NCBI GenBank assembly: GCA_937864365.1
Contig: CALMJT010000229.1
Coordinates: forward strand, 1 to 46,499
Direction: 5' to 3'
DNA length: 46,499 nt
From: an uncultured Alteromonadales bacterium
Lineage (GTDB): Bacteria; Pseudomonadota; Gammaproteobacteria; Pseudomonadales; Cellvibrionaceae
Every line of letters begins with the position of its first letter. The stretch's first letter is position 1. Positions 42,256-46,499 of this stretch are shown piece by piece. A program made the translations under genes and the position numbers. The notes below the pieces were generated by a model, which was given only the letters and a program-made list of their open reading frames with translations, ran no database searches and was not told the origin of the DNA.

Positions 42256-45200
42256 TTAAAACTTATAACTTCCCGCCAATCCCCAAAAGTGTACTTGTTG
42301 GTCATCAAATACAATTTGGTGAGCTTGCAGTTGCAGGCTCCATTGTTTGTTTAGGTGGTAATGAGCGGCGAGGCCAAACAGTGGATCAATGCCACCGTCT
42401 AGGTCGGTATCTACATTGGCGCCGCTGGCTTCGATTTCTCCGTCCCACCAAAATAATCCGACTAATAGCGATACGCCAAATTGGTTATTAAAGTTGTGGC
42501 TAAATCGATTACCCAAGGTTATGCCTTCGCCGCTAATTGGATAGTTATTTTCTAGGGCATTTTCTAATTCTGCCTCAGAAAAGCTGAGCGAGGTGAAATT
42601 AACGTCGGCTTCGCCTAAATCGAGATAGCCAATTTCTACAGCAAGATTTTGTTGATATTGGTAGCCAAGGTTAATTTGCCAGGCGGTACGTTCGGTGTCG
42701 TATTTACTGATAACAACGTCTATATCTGCGTTATTTAATCCTTCAACAAATTCATTTTGATTTTGGCTGCCATCGGCTTGGTATACACCCAGAGTGATGT
42801 AGGTTTTATCGCGCCAGCTGTTTTCTGCTTGGGTCGAAGACGATATTGCCGCAAGCGCTATTACCGCCAAAGGCAACCAGCGCTTACGCTGGTGTACCCC
42901 AAGCACGGCAATTATCGCCAGTAGCCACCACCACTGTGTGCTACCCGAACCGCCACTGCTGCTGGTAACGGTGGCAGATTCACGAGCATTAACACCCACA
43001 CCACCCGGATCTTCCACGCTGCTGTTGGCTTGGCCGTCGGCGTCGTTGGGGCCGCCATCTTCAATGGTAAGCTGCACACAGAAGTAACCTTCGATTAATC
43101 CCGGCTCCCAAACATCATCACCCGGTGGCGGACAGAAGCCCAGTTCGCCCGGTGCAGATTCGATGATGTTATTGGCGTCTTCGACAAAGTCTGCCCACTG
43201 CCCTGCCTGGAATTTGCGATAAACGCTGTTCGCAGGAATGGCTTGTATTTGTGGTACAACTATCGCCACGCTTTGACCGGCAATTGGTAGGTCTTGAATA
43301 TCGAAGTCGAATATACCGCCAACGTTATCGTAGAACGGATCATCGGTTAAACCGGTTTGGTTGGAAATGTCTTGATCCGACAGACTGGCGCCACCACCTC
43401 CGCTAAGCAACGCGAATTGACCAAGACGACAGCGCACACCGGGATCACATTCTAGTAAGAAGGATTCGGTTTGTAGGGCCATTTCAGGCAATACGTTGGT
43501 TGCGGTGATGTTATCTAGGTATTCTGGAATACCATCGTCGTCGCTATCGGCCACACCTTCGGTTTCGTCGTCAACGCCGTCACCGTCGGTATCGTCGTTA
43601 GCCGATAACGTTGGTAACTGATTAACGACCACAAAGTAGACTCTGGCCGTACGGCTGGCACCTTGATCATCACTAACGCTGACCTGCGCCAGATAACTGC
43701 CGGTCGCTAATCCGGTAGGATCCAACACAAACGCGTTGTTAGTAAGGTCTCCGTCGGTATCACTCAGGCGGCTGTCGGTGGCAGACCAATCAAAGCTTAG
43801 ACTGTCGCCAATGTTGGCGTCTGTAGCAATGGCCGAAACCGTTGCTGCGCCCCCAGTCGGTGTAATTTGAATGGTATTGCTGCCCGATTGCGCAACCACG
43901 AGTCGTGCTTGCGGCGCCACGTTACCTTCAACAATGGTCAACACATGGTTGGTTTTTGAGCCCGCGTTGATATCGAAGATATCGGGGTTGGCCTCATCAA
44001 AACCGTTCGCCAAGTCTTGGGCGTTGGTGGTTTGATCATCCAAGCGCACAATCAAGGTTTCTTCGCCTTCACCCAATCCATCATCGGCAAGATTTACGGT
44101 AATGGTTTGCGTGGTTTGACCCACACCGTTACTTGAAGTGAATGTCACGGTGCCCGAGGTTAGATCGTGATCATCCAACGATGCCGTGCTCGCCGAATCA
44201 ATCACAAAGGGTACCGTAAACGGATAGAACGGTGCTTGGCCGTTAAGTACGATCGAGAACTGAGCCGTTGCACCTTCAACACTGATTTGGTCGCGAGTCA
44301 TCGAAACCAACGGACGCACATTAACGGTTTGCAGCTCGGTACCCACGTTACCGCGGCCGTCAACGGCGCGATATTGCACGGTATTGCGTCCGGGTGGTAA
44401 CAGCAATCTACCGTCAACCAAGCTTGGAATGGTGGTATTACAGCAGCCCGCGCCATCGACGTTATCGGTAGCCAGTTCGCCAAGAGCCTGCTCAACATCA
44501 GTATCGGTCGCGGCTGCACTTAAGCCCAATAGCTGGCGCACACTTACCGAGGTAAACAAACCGGTCGCATCAATTACTAGGCCTTCCGGCGGTGTTACTA
44601 CCGGAGAAGTCACGTCGACAAAATCGGTGGCATCTTGCGGATCGGTGCCATCCAAGAACTCTTGAAGATTGGTTAGGGTATCGCCGTCGATATCACCAGT
44701 AGCATCACTTGGATCAAGCGGATTCAGACCAACATTCACCTCGTACGCATCGGGAATACCGTCGTTGTCGTCGTCGGCATCGTCAACGTTGGCAACGCCG
44801 TCGCGATCGGTATCCAACAATACTTGAATGTTAAAGGTGGCGAGATCTGTGGTGGTTTGGCCATCGCTTACGGTTAAGACAATACCGTTGTAATCACCGG
44901 TAACGTCGGTGCTACCGGTCAGCTCACCAGTATTGGTATCGAGCGTTAACCAGGTTGGCAAACCGGTTACCGAAACCGTTAACGTATCTCCGTCAACGTC
45001 TGATAACGACGGTACAAAACTGTAGGCTTGAGCTTGAGGGATAGAGGTAGCAGGTGAACCTGCGATTGCTGGTGCGTCGTTAACGGGATTAACGGTCAAG
45101 CTTACCAATGCCACTTCCGACAAGTCGCCGGTAACATCAGCCACCCGATAACTAAAGCTATCGCTGCCAAAGAAATCGGCATTTGGCATGTAAATTAACG

Positions 45201-46499
45201 TGCCGTCACCGTTATCCAAGATACTACCGTTACTGGGAGCCGCCTCAATTGCTATAGAGGTAATATCTATGGAGTCATCGATATCGCTGTCATTGGTAAG
45301 AACATCCAATGTGGCAATGGAGTCTTCATCCAATATAAAGCTATCGGCACTAACGGTTGGCGCATCATTTATTGCAGAGACAGACAACGTAACCAAAGAA
45401 GGACTGGAGAACGTGCCTAAGTCGTCTTGCACCCGATAGCTAAAGCTGTCGCTACCAAAGTAGTTTTGATCTGGGGTATAGATGATTGCCCCAGTGATTG
45501 GATCAATAGAGGTGCTGCCATTCGTGGCGGCAGTTACTATTTCTACCGTACTAGGAACAATGCTGCCATCAATATCCGAATCATTACCTAAAACATTAAT
45601 GGAGAAGCTTAAGTCTTCCATTAGTGAGGCGACATCAGATACCGTCGTTGGCGCGTCGTTCACACTGTTGACGGTGATCGATACAGTACCTGCATTGGAT
45701 GTACCGTTATCATTATCTCTAACGGTGTAGGTAAAGCTGTCACTGCCATTAAAGTTAGCCGCCGGCGTGTAGACTATTTCGCCGGTAACCGAATCGACAA
45801 CCGCCGACCCATTGGTTGGATCAATTTGTACCGAGGTTGACGTCAAATCTAGAGTGCCATCGATATCGCTATCATTCGCTAAGACATCAATCCTTACGAA
45901 GTCGTCTTCGTCAACGGTCGCGACATCATTACTGGCGGTTGGTAAATCATTAACCCCGGTAACATTAACGGTAACCGTTGCCGAATTCGAGCTGGCTCCA
46001 AAAGAGTCGTTGATGGTGTAGGTAAAACTGTCGGTACCGTTAAAGTTATCGGCAGGCAAGTAGTCTACCAAACCACCATTGGCAGTGGCGGTACCGAAGC
46101 TTGGCTGAGTAACAATAGTGATCGAGTTAATATCAAGACTATCCCCAACATCAACGTCGCTATCGTTAGCCGCAACATCAATACTGGTAGCATTGTCCTC
46201 CGCAGTTGTCGCTAAATCAGCCAATGCCACAGGATTATCATTAACGGATGTCACCGAAACAGTGACGGTAGCCGCCTGCGAAATCAGCATGGTGTTGTCT
46301 TCAACGGTATAAGTGAAGGTATCACTGCCGTTAAAATTAGCGTTAGGTGTGTAAGTAATGACTCCAGTACCAGTATTTACAGACGTAGAACCATTGCTTG
46401 GCCCAGAGACCGTAGTCACACTGGCGGGATTGATACTGCCGTCAATATCGGCGTCGTTATCAAGTACCGAAATAGCCACCGCAGTATCTTCATTTGTGC
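42256..46499 (-). CDS. Giant surface protein (tandem cadherin-like repeats, anchor-U, fused outer-membrane barrel), C-terminal part
   Basis: At least 1413 residues, open at the right edge (start is beyond the window). From the N-terminal side it has about five cadherin-like tandem repeats of roughly 93-95 residues with the VNDxPxAxxDxxxxxED and VLxNDxDxDGS motifs. Calcium-binding TSP3-type repeats (DTDRDGVANVDDADDDNDGIPD, and DDTDGDGVDDETEG) follow. Next are Ig/PKD- and Calx-beta-like domains, then a choice-of-anchor-U-like region (CVQLTIEDGGPNDADGQANSS). A GGSGSTQ-WWWLLAIIAVLG-HQRKRW segment resembles a GlyGly-CTERM sorting signal, but it is followed by AVIALAAISSSTQA and a ~180-residue outer-membrane beta-barrel ending in Phe (LAGSYKF). 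It is a likely adhesin or matrix-binding surface protein. Confidence 0.88.
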   Translation of the reverse strand, partial: TNEDTAVAISVLDNDADIDGSINPASVTTVSGPSNGSTSVNTGTGVITYTPNANFNGSDTFTYTVEDNTMLISQAATVTVSVTSVNDNPVALADLATTAEDNATSIDVAANDSDVDVGDSLDINSITIVTQPSFGTATANGGLVDYLPADNFNGTDSFTYTINDSFGASSNSATVTVNVTGVNDLPTASNDVATVDEDDFVRIDVLANDSDIDGTLDLTSTSVQIDPTNGSAVVDSVTGEIVYTPAANFNGSDSFTYTVRDNDNGTSNAGTVSITVNSVNDAPTTVSDVASLMEDLSFSINVLGNDSDIDGSIVPSTVEIVTAATNGSTSIDPITGAIIYTPDQNYFGSDSFSYRVQDDLGTFSSPSLVTLSVSAINDAPTVSADSFILDEDSIATLDVLTNDSDIDDSIDITSIAIEAAPSNGSILDNGDGTLIYMPNADFFGSDSFSYRVADVTGDLSEVALVSLTVNPVNDAPAIAGSPATSIPQAQAYSFVPSLSDVDGDTLTVSVTGLPTWLTLDTNTGELTGSTDVTGDYNGIVLTVSDGQTTTDLATFNIQVLLDTDRDGVANVDDADDDNDGIPDAYEVNVGLNPLDPSDATGDIDGDTLTNLQEFLDGTDPQDATDFVDVTSPVVTPPEGLVIDATGLFTSVSVRQLLGLSAAATDTDVEQALGELATDNVDGAGCCNTTIPSLVDGRLLLPPGRNTVQYRAVDGRGNVGTELQTVNVRPLVSMTRDQISVEGATAQFSIVLNGQAPFYPFTVPFVIDSASTASLDDHDLTSGTVTFTSSNGVGQTTQTITVNLADDGLGEGEETLIVRLDDQTTNAQDLANGFDEANPDIFDINAGSKTNHVLTIVEGNVAPQARLVVAQSGSNTIQITPTGGAATVSAIATDANIGDSLSFDWSATDSRLSDTDGDLTNNAFVLDPTGLATGSYLAQVSVSDDQGASRTARVYFVVVNQLPTLSANDDTDGDGVDDETEGVADSDDDGIPEYLDNITATNVLPEMALQTESFLLECDPGVRCRLGQFALLSGGGGASLSDQDISNQTGLTDDPFYDNVGGIFDFDIQDLPIAGQSVAIVVPQIQAIPANSVYRKFQAGQWADFVEDANNIIESAPGELGFCPPPGDDVWEPGLIEGYFCVQLTIEDGGPNDADGQANSSVEDPGGVGVNARESATVTSSSGGSGSTQWWWLLAIIAVLGVHQRKRWLPLAVIALAAISSSTQAENSWRDKTYITLGVYQADGSQNQNEFVEGLNNADIDVVISKYDTERTAWQINLGYQYQQNLAVEIGYLDLGEADVNFTSLSFSEAELENALENNYPISGEGITLGNRFSHNFNNQFGVSLLVGLFWWDGEIEASGANVDTDLDGGIDPLFGLAAHYHLNKQWSLQLQAHQIVFDDQQVHFWGLAGSYKF

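Noticed and set aside
1-46499. tRNA, rRNA and CRISPR arrays
   Set aside because: I looked for conserved tRNA T-loop sequence, rRNA blocks and regularly spaced repeats and found none.

Overview
The window looks like chromosomal DNA of a marine-type gammaproteobacterium. The conserved block DUF1820 / miaB / phoH-like ybeZ / ybeY / corC / lnt is the classic gammaproteobacterial arrangement. Intergenic DNA is very AT-rich and start codons include GTG and TTG. Species cannot be told from the sequence alone.

Layout. (a) 1-4436: a urease operon read leftwards, ureD-ureA-ureB-ureC-ureE-ureF (ureF runs off the left edge). Two copies of an interspersed repeat sit on either side of ureA. (b) 4.8-9.7 kb: housekeeping and hypothetical genes (HDOD protein, aspartate-type aminotransferase, SPOUT RNA methyltransferase, DUF2059 protein). 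(c) 9.7-13.3 kb: a three-gene MFS / carboxymuconolactone-decarboxylase-like / aldo-keto reductase operon with a divergent LysR regulator. (d) 13.3-21.1 kb: the most unusual region, two tight leftward operons. The downstream one is cytoplasmic (dimeric-barrel protein, AfsA-type hotdog protein, unknown protein, tautomerase, HAD phosphatase). The upstream one is exported (unknown protein, metallo-beta-lactamase-fold protein, and an MBL / haloalkane-dehalogenase fusion). A paralogous pair of unknown proteins links the two operons. I read it as a candidate locus for making and processing a butyrolactone-like or halogenated small molecule; this is inference. (e) 22.5-31.2 kb: conserved block with ybfF-like esterase, DUF1820, miaB, ybeZ, ybeY, corC, lnt and a DUF6279 lipoprotein. 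(f) 31.3-33.6 kb: lipoproteins and a marR-GFA pair with a perfect 34-bp operator palindrome. (g) 33.6-42.2 kb: accessory DNA. It holds a retron-type reverse transcriptase fused to a TIR domain, an EamA/MocR divergent pair, and three complete integron gene cassettes with attC sites but no integrase. (h) 42.2 kb to the right edge: the C-terminal 1.4 kaa of a giant surface protein (cadherin-like tandem repeats, calcium-binding repeats, anchor domain, sorting-signal-like segment) that continues into an outer-membrane beta-barrel.

An interspersed palindromic element runs through the window in about ten copies. Its ends are GGAA(A/C)CTCTGATTAA and the inverse, and the four best-preserved copies have TTTA directly repeated on both sides. 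It has full-length (about 150-180 bp), internally deleted and 42-bp forms, often touching gene stop codons. It behaves like a MITE-type family and probably forms RNA hairpins.
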